Shown piece by piece: positions 1 to 11,816 of a stretch of DNA of 64,000 nucleotides. A program made the position numbers and the translations under genes. The notes under the pieces were generated by a model. It was not told the DNA's origin and searched no databases. It worked only from the letters and a program-made list of their open reading frames with translations. Origin of the DNA: Brachycybe producta (lineage: Eukaryota > Arthropoda > Diplopoda > Playtdesmida > Andrognathidae); assembly GCA_036925085.1 (NCBI GenBank), contig JAUPFP010000015.1, forward strand, positions 4,588,426 through 4,652,425, given 5' to 3'. The stretch's first letter is position 1, and each line of letters starts with the position of its first letter.

Positions 1-61
1 AAAAATCACGAGAGAAAAAAAAAATATTTTAAACTTATTAAAATTATGTAAAGTGGATTTC

Positions 62-440
62 ACAGATGCAAAATGAAGAGAAACTTGAATGTGCTTTAGA
101 AACTAGAATGGTAGGTGAATACACTTTAAAGGTATCATTTTTTTAAAATAAACTTCTTAATGTGAGTTTGAAAATGAGCTAACTTTTAAGCAGATTGATA
201 TTTTTTAGATTTTTGTCTAGAAAAAGTTTATTTTGAAAGATATTTGATGCATGAAAATACTCCTTAAAAGATTGAGCTACCCTTAATTTTTCTTTTCTGA
301 AAAACAGAATAATCAATCAACTGTTCATTTTTAAAAAATTAACCATATATTTCATCATAAAAATCCTTTTCTAACCAATTTTTGTCCTATTCTAGTTTCT
401 AACAAACTCTTCAAATTTTCTTCTTTAAAAGTTGTTTACA
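62..440. repeat. Degenerate copy of the dominant palindromic MITE family
   Basis: The left half reads like other copies (GAGAAACTTGAATG, then a run resembling TTTAGAAACTAGAAGGGTAG). The right half is a degraded reverse complement (GATTGAGCTACCCTT, then CAGAATAATCAA). At least a dozen related copies occur in the window, for example at 12308-12598, 27002-27341 and 54915-55243. Ends are approximate. Confidence 0.6.
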
Positions 441-610
441 CAATGTAAGAACACACTGCTAATACGTTACCCAGATATCGTTTTTCAGTTGAGAAACGAA
501 AAAACAAATATGAAAAAAGTGAATAAACCAAAAAACAGATGGAAGGAAGGAGAATCCTTACCAATTGTTCTCAGATTCATAACTGTCTAACCACAGTTAA
601 CTAACTTACA

Positions 611-641
<31 letters not shown>

Positions 642-966
642 AGAAGAACCCGTTTCTCAATGAACTACATTACTTCCAACAGTTTTTTTTTTTAAACTCC
701 ACATGAATCAATAAGTTCATAATATAAAAAAAACAAGACACGTGTAAACTTACGAGAAAAGTGTGGACAGATGGATGGACACTTCGAGGGAAAAAGGGCG
801 GCCGGCGGGAGAAAGAAGGGTCAAGGGTCAGAGCTACGAAAAAAGGATCCTATTTCACCCATTACTATGTATGACTTTTCATATTTCCTTAGATCTCATG
901 TCTCAACAATTGGGTGGGTCTGCCATTTTCTTTTTCGGGTCCCCCACCTTCTCCTATCTTTTGGGT
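441..966. other. Non-coding stretch with a CGA microsatellite
   Basis: No recognised gene. An (ACG)n microsatellite lies at about 610-638. On the minus strand an ATG at about 571-573 is followed within 20 bases by a good donor (G|GTAAGG), so a first exon of a minus-strand gene leaving the window on the left is conceivable. Nothing else supports it. Confidence 0.35.
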
Positions 967-1173
967 ACAGGCATTTAGAAATCGGGAAGAACAAAAAGTT
1001 GGCTCCACCCTTTTTATGACGACCGGCAACTTCTAATTGGTTGGTTATGTAGTCTGACGTCACATACTCCGCCCTTTTCAACGTTGAACCACACAACAAA
1101 CCAATTAGAAGTTGCTGGTCCTCATAAAAAGGGCGGGGCTAACTAACGTTCGTCCCGATTTCTAAATGCCTGT
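967..1173. mobile_element. Palindromic MITE, CCAATTAGAAGTTG family, copy 1
   Basis: Near-perfect inverted repeat. The left end (ACAGGCATTTAGAAATCGGG) is mirrored by the right end (CCCGATTTCTAAATGCCTGT). Subterminal blocks CTCCACCCTTTTTATGA and AACTTCTAATTGGTT are mirrored as well. There is no coding capacity, so this is a non-autonomous DNA-transposon remnant. Copy 3 at 7086-7294 has the same ends. Confidence 0.85.
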
Positions 1174-1433
1174 CTTTTGGGTGGCCCCTTACACAAATGG
1201 TGGCCAGCCTTATCAAATCTGTTCGATTGGATTGAATCCCATTTTTAAGTTCCGCAAAAAGAGCAATTTGTGTGAAAATATTTCACATTTCAAAGAACTT
1301 TATGAATATTGAATATGACTTTAAATTTTTAGTTTAAATTACTCGGTATTTTTCAGATCTTCATTAGTTGTAACAAAAAAAACAATACGATTAATTTGTA
1401 TAAAAATTATAATTATTAAAAAAATATGTCACT

Positions 1434-1628
1434 ACAGGCATGTAAAGACAGGAACACGCAAACGTTTGCTCCACCCCTTTTTATGATCGTCAGACAATAT
1501 ATCAACTAATTGGAAATTGAAAAGGGCGGAGCATGTGACGTCAGACAACATAAACCAATTAAAAGTTGCCTGCTCTCATAAAAGGGGCAAAGCAAACGTC
1601 TGCGTGTTCCTGTCTTTACTTGCTTGTA
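1434..1628. mobile_element. Palindromic MITE, CCAATTAGAAGTTG family, copy 2
   Basis: Inverted repeat whose arms read GTAAAGACAGGAACACGCA on the left and TGCGTGTTCCTGTCTTTAC on the right. The inner part (CCACCCCTTTTTATGA, CCAATTAAAAGTTGCC) matches copies 1 and 3, but the outer ends differ from theirs. Confidence 0.8.
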
Positions 1629-2230
1629 TGTCACTTGACATATATATAACAACCCTTGGTAAATATATATAAAATACATATTTGAATAATTTGCCAGAAC
1701 ATTTGAATATTAAGATCCCCTCTGCCACGGGCCAATCGGCTGCTTACAGAGTATTTTTTTTATAATTGCAATTTCAAGGCAATGGGGGGGACGTCTCATA
1801 AATGACCTTACAGTGACCTGTCTTCTTTCTTCCCTTTTTTTTCTTCAAAATTTCAATCTGTTTTTGTTGTTGTTTTTTTGTCCCTGGTTTTAATGTTTTT
1901 TTGTCATTGAATCAATGTTTGTTTTATCAACAAAAAAAGTCAACAAACGAAAACAAACTTTTAAAATAAAATAAAAAACCGTTTCGTAAATAAAAACCTC
2001 AAATAAGATCTAATCTAAATGCCACAGAAGTGGTTTTTTTTTTCCTCTTCTTCAAAAATTTGATAATTTTTTGTTTTTCACTTGGTTTGTTTTTCTTTGA
2101 AGAAAAGATGAAAACAATCTTTAAAAAAATCATTAAAAACAAGAAAATTAAACAAAAACCATGTTTTTGTTGTGATTCTCGCTTTTATAAAAAAGGGTCT
2201 AAAAAGTAAAACAAGATGTAATCTGTACTT
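1629..2230. other. A/T-rich non-coding DNA
   Basis: Homopolymer-rich sequence with many T and A runs. No ORF, RNA gene or structured repeat recognised. Confidence 0.5.
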
Positions 2231-2305
2231 GTGTTGTTGGCGTAGTGGTTAGTGTCTCAGCCCATTGGTAAGGTTAGTCACGGGTTCAATCCCCGTGCAG
2301 AATTC
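2231..2305 (+). repeat. tRNA-like sequence (SINE head or tRNA pseudogene)
   Basis: An internal pol III A box (TGGCGTAGTGG, 2238-2248) and B box (GGTTCAATCCC, 2283-2293) are intact and correctly spaced, and a T-arm can pair (ACGGG/CCCGT). The 5' and 3' acceptor strands do not pair, so a functional tRNA is unlikely. A tRNA-derived SINE head or pseudogene fits best. No tail or target duplication could be defined. Confidence 0.6.
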
Positions 2306-2960
2306 TACTTTCAAATATTTCAGAAGGTGGACAAACAAACAAATAAAAATTATGAAGTTAATTAAAAGCGAGTAATAATAATTAATGAAAAATTTGCCAA
2401 AAAAAAAACACACTCATCGAAATAAACAAAAAAACAAAAAAGTTCTTGCCGATCTCACTCACCCTTGAAATATTATAATTTAATTAATTTGGCCTAAAGA
2501 GAGAAGAGAAAAAAAAAAGTCTGCCTAAATGACGTCATAAAAACCTGAGTAATGGATGATATTACGAGTTCATAATATGAGGAGTAGTGAATGCTGCTGC
2601 TCCGGGGGGGGGAGGGGGGGAGTTTTTAAATGAAAAATAAAAAAATTACACGACTATAATTTTAAACGAACTTCTTCTCTTCTGGTGAAATGTTAAATAA
2701 TACATGAGTTGCCTGTTTTTAAACCAATCACAACGAATAATAACAACTAAAACCAACAGAAAATCCTGTTTGGAGAACTTTTATCTTATAAGTTAATTAC
2801 TAACAAAAGGTAAAACTGAACAATAATAAAAAGCGGGAAGAAATTAAAAGGGAAAATAATACCAGCACCCTATGGCCATATTTCACTTTCACTGCTACAT
2901 TTTTCTTGTTTTAATTATATAAACTTCAAAACAATTTTCACCTTAAGACCCCTTCCTTGT
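2306..2960. other. A/T-rich spacer before the satellite array
   Basis: No gene seen. A G-rich tract lies near 2604-2620. Confidence 0.5.
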
Positions 2961-5280
2961 TTCACACGAACCACTTTTGGTGGTCGAGTTCAACTGCAAA
3001 ATGTGGTCGGCTTGTCGCCAAAACCGACCAACTACAGTCGACTTTTTTTTTTTTGGCAGTTCAGATTCTTTTCACAATAACCACTTTTAGTGGTCGAGTT
3101 CAAATGCAAAATGTGGTCGGCTTGTCGCCAAAACCGAACAACTACCAGTCGACTTTTTTTTGGTAGTTCAGATTCTTTTCACACGAACCACTTTTAGTGG
3201 TCGAGTTCAAATGCAAAATGTGGTCGGCTTGTCGCCAAAACCGACCAACTACAGTCGACTTTTTTTTTTTGGCAGTTCAGATTCTTTTCACAATAACCAC
3301 TTTTAGTGGTCGAGTTCAAATGCAAAATGTGGTCGGCTTGTCGCCAAAACCGAACAACTACCAGTCGACTTTTTTTTTTGGCAGTTCAGATTCTTTTCAC
3401 AATAACCACTTTTAGTGGTCGAGTTCAAATGCAAAATGTGGTCGGCTTGTCGCCAAAACCGAACAACTACCAGTCGACTTTTTTTTTTGGCAGTTCAGAT
3501 TCTTTTCACAATAACCACTTTTAGTGGTCGAGTTCAAATGCAAAATGTGGTCGGCTTGCGGCCAAAACCGAACAACTACCAGTCGACTTTTTTTTTTTGG
3601 TAGTTCAGATTCTTTTCACACGAACCACTTTTGGTGGCCGAGTTCAACTGCAAAATGTGGTCGGCTTGTCGCCAAAACCGACCAACTACAGTCGACTTTT
3701 TTTTTTTGGCAGTTCAGATTCTTTTCACAATAACCACTTTTGGTGGCCGAGTTCAACTGCAAAATGTGGTCGGCTTGTCGCCAAAACCGACCAACTACAG
3801 TCGACTTTTTTTTTTTTGGCAGTTCAGATTCTTTTCACAATAACCACTTTTAGTGGTCGAGTTCAAATGCAAAATGTGGTCGGCTTGCGGCCAAAACCGA
3901 ACAACTACCAGTCGACTTTTTTTTTTTGGTAGTTCAGATTCTTTTCACACGAACCACTTTTGGTGGCCGAGTTCAACTGCAAAATGTGGTCGGCTTGTCG
4001 CCAAAACCGACCAACTACAGTCGACTTTTTTTTTTTGGCAGTTCAGATTCTTTTCACAATAACCACTTTTGGTGGCCGAGTTCAACTGCAAAATGTGGTC
4101 GGCTTGTCGCCAAAACCGACCAACTACAGTCGACTTTTTTTTTTTTGGCAGTTCAGATTCTTTTCACAATAACCACTTTTAGTGGTCGAGTTCAAATGCA
4201 AAATGTGGTCGGCTTGCGGCCAAAACCGAACAACTACCAGTCGACTTTTTTTTTTTGGTAGTTCAGATTCTTTTCACACGAACCACTTTTGGTGGCCGAG
4301 TTCAACTGCAAAATGTGGTCGGCTTGTCGCCAAAACCGACCAACTACAGTCGACTTTTTTTTTTTGGCAGTTCAGATTCTTTTCACAATAACCACTTTTG
4401 GTGGCCGAGTTCAACTGCAAAATGTGGTCGGCTTGTCGCCAAAACCGACCAACTACAGTCGACTTTTTTTTTTTTGGCAGTTCAGATTCTTTTCACAATA
4501 ACCACTTTTAGTGGTCGAGTTCAAATGCAAAATGTGGTCGGCTTGCGGCCAAAACCGAACAACTACCAGTCGACTTTTTTTTTTGGTAGTTCAGATTCTT
4601 TTCACACGAACCACTTTTGGTGGCCGAGTTCAACTGCAAAATGTGGTCGGCTTGTCGCCAAAACCGACCAACTACAGTCGACTTTTTTTTTTTGGCAGTT
4701 CAGATTCTTTTCACAATAACCACTTTTGGTGGCCGAGTTCAACTGCAAAATGTGGTCGGCTTGTCGCCAAAACCGACCAACTACAGTCGACTTTTTTTTT
4801 TTTGGCAGTTCAGATTCTTTTCACAATAACCACTTTTAGTGGTCGAGTTCAAATGCAAAATGTGGTCGGCTTGCGGCCAAAACCGAACAACTACCAGTCG
4901 ACTTTTTTTTTTGGTAGTTCAGATTCTTTTCACACGAACCACTTTTGGTGGCCGAGTTCAACTGCAAAATGTGGTCGGCTTGTCGCCAAAACCGACCAAC
5001 TACAGTCGACTTTTTTTTTTTGGCAGTTCAGATTCTTTTCACAATAACCACTTTTAGTGGTCGAGTTCAAATGCAAAATGTGGTCGGCTTGTCGCCAAAA
5101 CCGACCAACTACAGTCGACTTTTTTTTTTGGCAGTTCAGATTCTTTTCACAATAACCACTTTTAGTGGTCGAGTTCAAATGCAAAATGTGGTCGGCTTGT
5201 CGCCAAAACCAACCACTACAGTCGACCTTTTTTTTTTTTTTTGCTGTTCATTCAATAACACTAGGATCACTAGGAACAGG
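2961..5280. repeat. Satellite array of ~109-bp monomers with a 3-monomer (~329-bp) higher-order repeat
   Basis: About 21 tandem monomers, each containing CCACTTTTRGTGG, GCAAAATGTGGTCGGCTTG, GTCGAC, a T8-T12 tract and CAGTTCAGATTCTTTTCACA. From about 3603 to 4930 three monomer types (A, B, C) repeat as ABC with starts spaced 329, 329, 328 and 328 bases. They differ by fixed variants such as TTTGGTGGCC versus TTTAGTGGTC, TTGTCGCC versus TTGCGGCC and CTACAG versus CTACCAG. ABC units differ from each other almost only in T-tract length, which implies recent homogenisation. The open frames across it are periodicity artefacts, not genes. Confidence 0.95.
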
Positions 5281-5365
5281 CGCAGTGCCAAGAGTGGTCG
5301 TTTTTTTTATCGATACGCCGACTACATTTTGCAGTCAAAATCGACCACCAAAAGTGGTTCGTATG
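5281..5365 (-). repeat. Inverted terminal partial monomer of the satellite array
   Basis: The reverse complement of about 5311-5362 (beginning ACGAACCACTTTTGGTGGTC and containing GACTGCAAAATGTAGTCGGC) closely matches the first array monomer at 2966 onward. The array is therefore flanked by inverted ends, as in a transposon whose interior has become tandemly repeated. A clear target-site duplication was not found. Confidence 0.75.
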
Positions 5366-5754
5366 ACAATCGTTCATAAAGTGTATTTTGATAAAAACTA
5401 TTATATAAGAAGTTTTTATTTAAGTCAAACATTTTTTTAAAAATATTTAGTGTTGCCATAATTAAAATATTTCAACTATTATTTTAAAGTTTAAAATTAA
5501 ATAAAATTAATAATAACACACTAAGTAGTAAGATGAGTAAGATACTAATTATGCAAATCCCTCTGCCATTGGTTATTTGGGCTGTTTGCAAAGGTGCTTT
5601 CAATTTCTAATTTCATAAATTTAAGTATAAATTAATATTGATCTACATTAACAAATTTGAGAATAATTCAAATAAACCCATTTTGTATTAAAATAAATTG
5701 ATTTATTCGACCGGAATATTTTTGAAATGACGTGTCATTTCAATCCAATCAGAA
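5366..5754. other. A/T-rich spacer
   Basis: No gene or structured repeat recognised. Confidence 0.5.
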
Positions 5755-6062
5755 CTAAGAGGTAGACTCACATTCAACGGAACGTACCGTCAACGTAACA
5801 TCAACTTTGCAATTGAATCAAATTAAACGGAACGTCAACGTCACACTTCCATTAACGTTTCCGTCATCCATTTCGCACTGAAATGAATGGATCGTCAACG
5901 TCACAGACCGTCGTCCACTTCAAAACATTCTTTTCAAGAATGTCTACCGTCGTACCGCGTCATATTGACATTCCGCGTGACGGTACAATGTGAACGATAC
6001 GATATAAAATACCTCGTATAAAATGTCTTGACGTGACGGTACGTTCCGTTATCAAGGGTGGC
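5755..6062. repeat. Inverted-repeat element rich in ACGGWACGTYACC-like motifs
   Basis: AACGGAACGTACCGTCA near 5777 is mirrored by TGACGGTACGTTCCGTT ending near 6050. Between them are repeated CGTCAACGTCAC and CGTCATCC-type motifs. A palindromic non-autonomous element is the best reading. Confidence 0.6.
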
Positions 6063-7085
6063 TCAATTACGCTGTGTTTGAAATGTTTGGTGGTTTAAAT
6101 CGATTATTAAAGGCCTGCTGTAATAATTATAATTATAACTGACTTAGAAAATTGTCAAAATCTAAAGCGGGACAACCAAATTAAAAATTAAAAAGGTGTT
6201 TGTAACAAATTAAACTGAGTTTCAATTAGGAAAATTACACATTTTAAAGCCCCAATTTTTTTAAGATGTTGTTGACTTCAGGTAAAAAGTTAAATTGCTA
6301 CAAAAAAAACAACAACTAAAACTTGTATTTGTATTGTGTGTGTTGAGAGAGAGGGAGAGACAGGGGTCACGACCCTCTCAGATGTGGATCACATGTCGTA
6401 TCACAAATGAGGGTACGGAACAAATTTGGAAATTAGAACACAAGATTTAGGCAATTACCCTCTTGCGACCACCCCCCCCCAACCAAAAAGCGAGTGGTAG
6501 GGACCGAAAGGGGGCCATAAGGACGTTCACCCTCAAGAAAAAGTGATCATGTGATCGACTTTCATCAGGATTCTTTTTTTAAAAAAACAAAACAAAAATC
6601 TTGGAATACGTGAAAAATAAAAAGGCAAAACTACTCTCTGGATGGGAAAATTGGGATCATTCAACATGGATTCTCGTGTCTCGCCAATTATATGCAAATT
6701 TGCCTTTTGTGAAGGAAAAAAAAAATTAGGCTAAACTCCGCCTACAAAAATTTAAAGACCTCAAAAAAACCTACAAAGCCGCACAGGATGGTCTCTTTCG
6801 CAAAATCCACTCCAAAAAAAACCCCACAAAGAAGGGCTTTTTGTCCCAACATTAGAGACTAGTCCAGTGGGTCGTTTTTGGTCCTCGGAACTATACCATA
6901 TGTGGAACTATACCATATGATACTATACCATGGTGTTCACTATTTTTCCATCTATATACTTGACCTTTGGGTCTTGAGTCTTGACTTTTGGAGCCCCTAC
7001 AAATTGGGGCCCTAGGGCGGAGCCAATAAAATGTTAATGCTGGGGCACAATTGCCTGTGTTCCTCAGCCACATGCCACTCTTGGC
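6063..7085. other. Non-coding DNA
   Basis: No gene recognised. Short direct repeats (GGAACTATACCATATG) lie near 6888-6918, and a C9 tract near 6471. Confidence 0.45.
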
Positions 7086-7294
7086 ACAGGCAATTAGAAA
7101 TCGGGACAAACAGAAGTTGGCTCCGCCCTTTTTATGACGACCGGCAACTTCTAAATTGGTTGGTTATGTAGTCTGACGTCACTTGCTCCGCCCTTTTCAA
7201 CGTCGAACCACAAAACAAACCAATTAGAAGTTGTTGTTGTCGTCATAAAAAGGGTGGATCCAACTTTTGTTTGTCCCGATTTCTAAATGCCTGT
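7086..7294. mobile_element. Palindromic MITE, CCAATTAGAAGTTG family, copy 3
   Basis: Same ends as copy 1 (ACAGGCAATTAGAAATCGGG and CCCGATTTCTAAATGCCTGT) and the same interior order (GCTCCGCCCTTTTTATGA, AACTTCTAAATTGGTT, then mirrored). Clearly related to 967-1173. Confidence 0.85.
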
Positions 7295-8720
7295 CTCTTT
7301 GCTGCTTGCAGAGTAAAATTATTCAAATTCAAATGTGACGTATCCGGGTCAACGTTTGAAATTCAACTACTTTCAGAGGGGGGGGGGGGGTGGCTGTGGT
7401 ATTTTCCTCATTTCCATGTTGTATTTATACTTCGCCATGTCTCCACATACTTTAAAAATAGTAACTTGAAAGCTAATCAAATTCAACGTTAATAATTGTA
7501 TGAAGATCGTTATACAGGGAGTTTTTGCATTCGAAAAATACGCATGCGCAATGATAGGTACCCGTGCATTGCTTCTGCATTAACTTTATATTGTGAACCA
7601 GTACATAAAACAACAAAAAATGGACATTTTAACCTGAAACAGACGGGGGTTTTATAGAAAGGAGTTTCAGTTACAATATTATTCCGCAAACATGAAAAGA
7701 CCAAAGTGACTGAAGTTCATTAAAATAGTCCAACCAGTATTTTTTTTTTTTACATTGAAATCAACTAGAGATTGTTTTGTTTTTCTTTAACAAACGTGTT
7801 AACCCTCAAGAAACCGGAATAAAAAAATCTAACTCTCCTTATGGTCCTGTTTCCATTCGGAGTCTCCAAAGAGTGTCAAAGATAAAAAAAATTATGAAAT
7901 TTTAAGCATTATTTCGATTACGAACCACTATTATTAGCCTCGAAGTTAAAGGCTTGCGGATTAGTTGTTACATAGGTTGCGTCAAAAACGCACAATACGG
8001 CAAAAAACTTCCCCCATTCACGATCGAATCGGGACTGATAGATCTGAACCACTCTGAAGTAACAGATCAGATTCGTCATTAATCTCACGTTCCATTATGA
8101 GCCTCATGTGATAAGGCTCCGTCAGTTCAGATCTGCCACATTTTTCTGGGGACTGACAATGGCTGATCCAGTGAATTATGAGCAAAAGAGACAGATTCTG
8201 AATTGCGGAAGATCAGATCCACGATCTCTTTCAGTTCCGATCCCATCATGATTGGGTACCTTAACAGTTATACCTTAGACTATTACTTTACTTTAGTAAT
8301 AGTCTAAGGTTATACAACTCGTGCATTCAGGCTAAGCAGCTTCTAAATTTATAATCTGAAAAATTTCCGAATTTTTTTAAAAAAATGATTTTGGAAATAA
8401 TTTCGAGTAACCAGTCACTTAGCCTCTATGCTGGCGATGGACAGTTTCGCCTTATTTTTCGTGCAACGTGAGCCTTAGCAGCAGGCTCAGCGTTAGGACA
8501 AGGCGAGCGAGGCAAACAGCTTTGGACCTCGCGTTGCTGCCTAAACATTTGTTTTCCCAGCCCAGCTCATCGCTTGTTGCCCTCGGGCCTGACATACTAT
8601 AGGGCCGGCCCCCGCTTAGCACCTTGGAGGCTTGCGAAATACCGGAAAATTGAGGGCATTATAAAAAGTTAAATTTTACACCTCGTAGACCTAAGAGAAA
8701 CATAAAAATTAGCAATAAAA
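7295..8720. other. Non-coding DNA with hairpins and degraded inverted repeats
   Basis: A perfect hairpin at about 8272-8312 pairs CCTTAGACTATTACT with AGTAATAGTCTAAGG. A looser inverted pair (near 8018 and 8240) surrounds repeated AGATCTGA/CAGATC motifs. No gene recognised. Confidence 0.5.
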
Positions 8721-8758
8721 CCGTCGTTTTTAAACACAAAAAATACATGTTATCGTGG

Positions 8759-8798
8759 ATGAGGAGGAGGAAGAGGAGGAGGAGGAGGAGGAGGAGGA
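8759..8798 (+). repeat. GAG/GGA microsatellite
   Basis: An uninterrupted run of GAGGAGGAAG and GAGGAG units. It creates low-complexity poly-Ser or poly-Glu in overlapping frames, which should not be taken as protein evidence. Confidence 0.9.
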
Positions 8799-9176
8799 TG
8801 CAAGCACGCCACGCACACAGTTAAATAATAACTTACCCTTTTCGTGATGGAACATTTTCGTGATGGGATGTCTAAAGATAAGGGTGTTCAATTCAGGGGA
8901 CGAGGAATAAGAACAACTACCAACACCGTTCTTAATCGGTGCCATCATCAAATTACAACTGAGAAAGACACACAAAAAAACGGCAAAAATCTTGTGTTTC
9001 AGCAGCTGAGATGGAACGAGAGAAAGAGAGTTCAAAGGGTAATTGGAGATGCCACAATTAAAACGATAGTCCAACAGGGTCAAGAACGTTCAAAAATATA
9101 TATAAAGCGACTTCAAACCCGTCTTAAAATTATTTTTTTAAACACTTATATAATTTTTGTTAAAAACTTTGCTTAA

Positions 9177-9958
9177 AAAATGAAGTCGTAATTTTCTGAA
9201 ACATAGATAACTATAAATAAAAAGCACATGTGTTCATAAAGATAATATAAATTGTAATGACACCGGTGTTTCAATATAAAGACAACGAATCAACAACATA
9301 ATAAACGAAAAACACTATTGTTGTTTTTTTCTCTCGCAATGACAAGAAAATTAGAAGGAGCAATAAACAGAAACAGAAACAGCAGCAGCCACAAAAGCGC
9401 CAACTTCGCTTTCTAGTTTTTCTTCTGTTTTACAAATTTTCTACTCTTTTTTTCTTTTCACTTTCTTCAAGGAGATAAATAGGTCAAACGTGTGATAAAC
9501 CCCCATGGTCTACCCATGAATAAACAACACGATGCGACATTTTTCCCCGCCTACGCTATACTTAAAAAACACCTTCCGTTACGGGCGAAACACGAAAGCG
9601 ACGTCATCATTGGTCAGTCCCTCATCTACGTTACCAATTCTAACCAATTGCAGAGCTTCTTCTATAAAAATCGCGTTGAAACTGACGTGAAGTTACGTCA
9701 CTGAAGTAACACGTAAGTGTACTAATATGGCGAAAAAATTTTCCAATGCAACAAAAATGAAAGTGTCATGACCAGAAAACTTTGAAGCAATATTAATGGG
9801 TCGACGAGTATGGCGCTCGACTATTGACGTATATCAAAAACGCCATATTAGAGCAATACGTCGTTCGAGGCCGTCTCATTGGGCCGCCTAAAAACGACGC
9901 CCTCTCTACTTCAAAACTGTTTTTAGCTTCAGCATGACTGATCATAGCTGTGTCCCCA
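9177..9958. other. Non-coding DNA with a small inverted repeat
   Basis: TAATATGGCG near 9723 and CGCCATATTA near 9841 bound a ~130-bp segment. No gene recognised. Confidence 0.4.
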
Positions 9959-10058
9959 AGGTCAATTTATTTCTGTTTTTCTAGGCGTGGCCAAAACGTC
10001 AGATCCGATCAGGTTTCTATTGGCTATCGCCATTCAGGCCACGCCTAGAATTGACTTT
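9959..10058. repeat. Short palindromic element (~100 bp)
   Basis: GGTCAATT and CTAGGCGTGGCC on the left are mirrored by GGCCACGCCTAG and AATTGACTTTACC on the right. There is no coding capacity, and size and symmetry fit a MITE. Confidence 0.7.
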
Positions 10059-11816
10059 ACCCCCATCAAGGAACTATATCTAATATCCTTGACCCCCCCC
10101 CCAAATCAAGGCTGTTGGGTGCATTCGGAAACGAAAGAAGAAAAAAATCTAATACATAATGTATAGAAATTATTAGAAAACAGAACAGTAGCGACCGGAA
10201 ACAACGGATGGGCGCACATCTGTACAAAAATCTGTCCGAGAACGATTATTAGCTCCACCTACCCTTCTTAAGAAAACAAATACACGTATGCAATCCACGC
10301 ATTTGCTTTTCTCGAGAAGCTCAAATCGAATATGAAAGACAACCTTCAGTGTAAAGGTCAGAATATGTATGTGTAATTGTAAACGTCAAGTTTGCACTAT
10401 GACTTCTTCATATGAACATATATGCGAGGGAATTTCAAAAGTCTAGAAATTATTTTCTTTTAAAGAATTGTCTAGAAACTGGCGGAGAAATCATCCTTCT
10501 AGATTCTTTACAAAACAAAACGAAGTCTTTAGTTTCCGATTGCGCCCATTATTATGACGACATTTGTTTATAAAATGTCACACATACGAGTGAACGTGAA
10601 AATGATAAAAATTAAAAAGGTAGAAGAAAGGAGTGAAAAACGGCGCAAAAAAAAAACCCCCCACGCGAGTAAACATTAATACCCGTTAAACGCTAGTCGC
10701 TAACAAAACCGGCGAGCACGTGTCTGGCTGCACGTTGTCATGGCAACGTCAGGCGATAAGTAGCGATCTCAGAATTGCCACCCCATATTACATATGAGTG
10801 ACGTCATTAAATCTCGTTAGATATCTCCAATTATACAAATTTGTACCGACAAAAAATGAAATAAACAGTTATTAAAATAAAAAAAACTAAATGAAGTTCA
10901 ATAGAAACAAGCTCTAGGTCAATAGTTCTTCTACGTGACGCAATTTCGATGTATAAACAAGATAAAACTGGTTTTATGTCTTTAACTAACTATTTGAATG
11001 ACAAATTAAAAAGAAATTCATCTTAATTACAACCAATCTTTATGTTAATTAAAATAATTGCGAATTCAGACAACTCGTACGACAAATGGACATTAGAATA
11101 AAGCAATATCCATTAAAATAAACTATGAAATACGTTACCTTTAATAGGTATCAATTCCATCCCGTTTGCAGCCGATATTCTCCACATGATTTCAGTGACG
11201 TCAAAACTTCAGTCGACGAACGACACTTCGCTTGTGACGTCATCGAAATCTGCGGATTACGTTGATCCTCGCTAGGTGGCGTCACATTTCTTGTTGACTA
11301 TCTAGTTTTATTTTTCATTTTCTAAATTTTTGTGCAAAAGATCGGAAAATTGAACAGATTTTGTTATAAAAATAATTATACTACGACAATAAGCAGAAAG
11401 CAGATCACAAGTGAGTTACCATGCATTTATAAATGAAATAGTTGCTTTTACAGGTTGAATTTGTATAAAAACAAGTCATTTTGTACCCGTAAATTTGTCC
11501 TTCAGAGTGGAGTACGAGCTAAAGGAAAAGGGCGGTCACTCAATGTTAGTTTCACGTCTCTGTGTACAGGTGGCAATGCGATCGTTCACACTTGAATTCT
11601 CACAAGAAGGTTTACGATTGCTTCGCCACCTAGCCGTTAGGACGTGTAACTAACGTGAATATTGTGTGTCCAGTTTCATTCATTTTCGTTCTCAATGATA
11701 TGTATCTGTATTGAGTTTCTATGAAAATGGCCTCACATTTGTACGTTTTTAACATTGAATTTAATGATTATTTTTTGCTTTTCAAAGGTATTTTTCAGTT
11801 TAACTAATATGAAATT
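10059..11816. promoter_or_regulatory. YOD1 upstream region with three CRE (TGACGTCA) sites
   Basis: Perfect TGACGTCA octamers lie at 10799-10806, 11196-11203 and 11235-11242, about 0.6-1.0 kb upstream of the YOD1 ATG. CREB/ATF-type bZIP factors bind this octamer, so regulation of the downstream gene is an inference. A polypyrimidine-AG (TTTTTCAG, ending 11798) just before the ATG suggests the 5' UTR is spliced. No other gene seen here. Confidence 0.4.

Noticed and set aside
2957-5440. Many overlapping ORFs up to 178 codons in the satellite region
   Set aside because: They repeat with the monomer period and shift frame with T-tract length. No domain is present, so they are artefacts of tandem DNA.
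8730-9176. Overlapping ORFs of 117 (-) and 110 (+) codons
   Set aside because: Both strands are open, one contains a microsatellite-encoded Ser run, and neither has a recognisable domain or supporting splice context.
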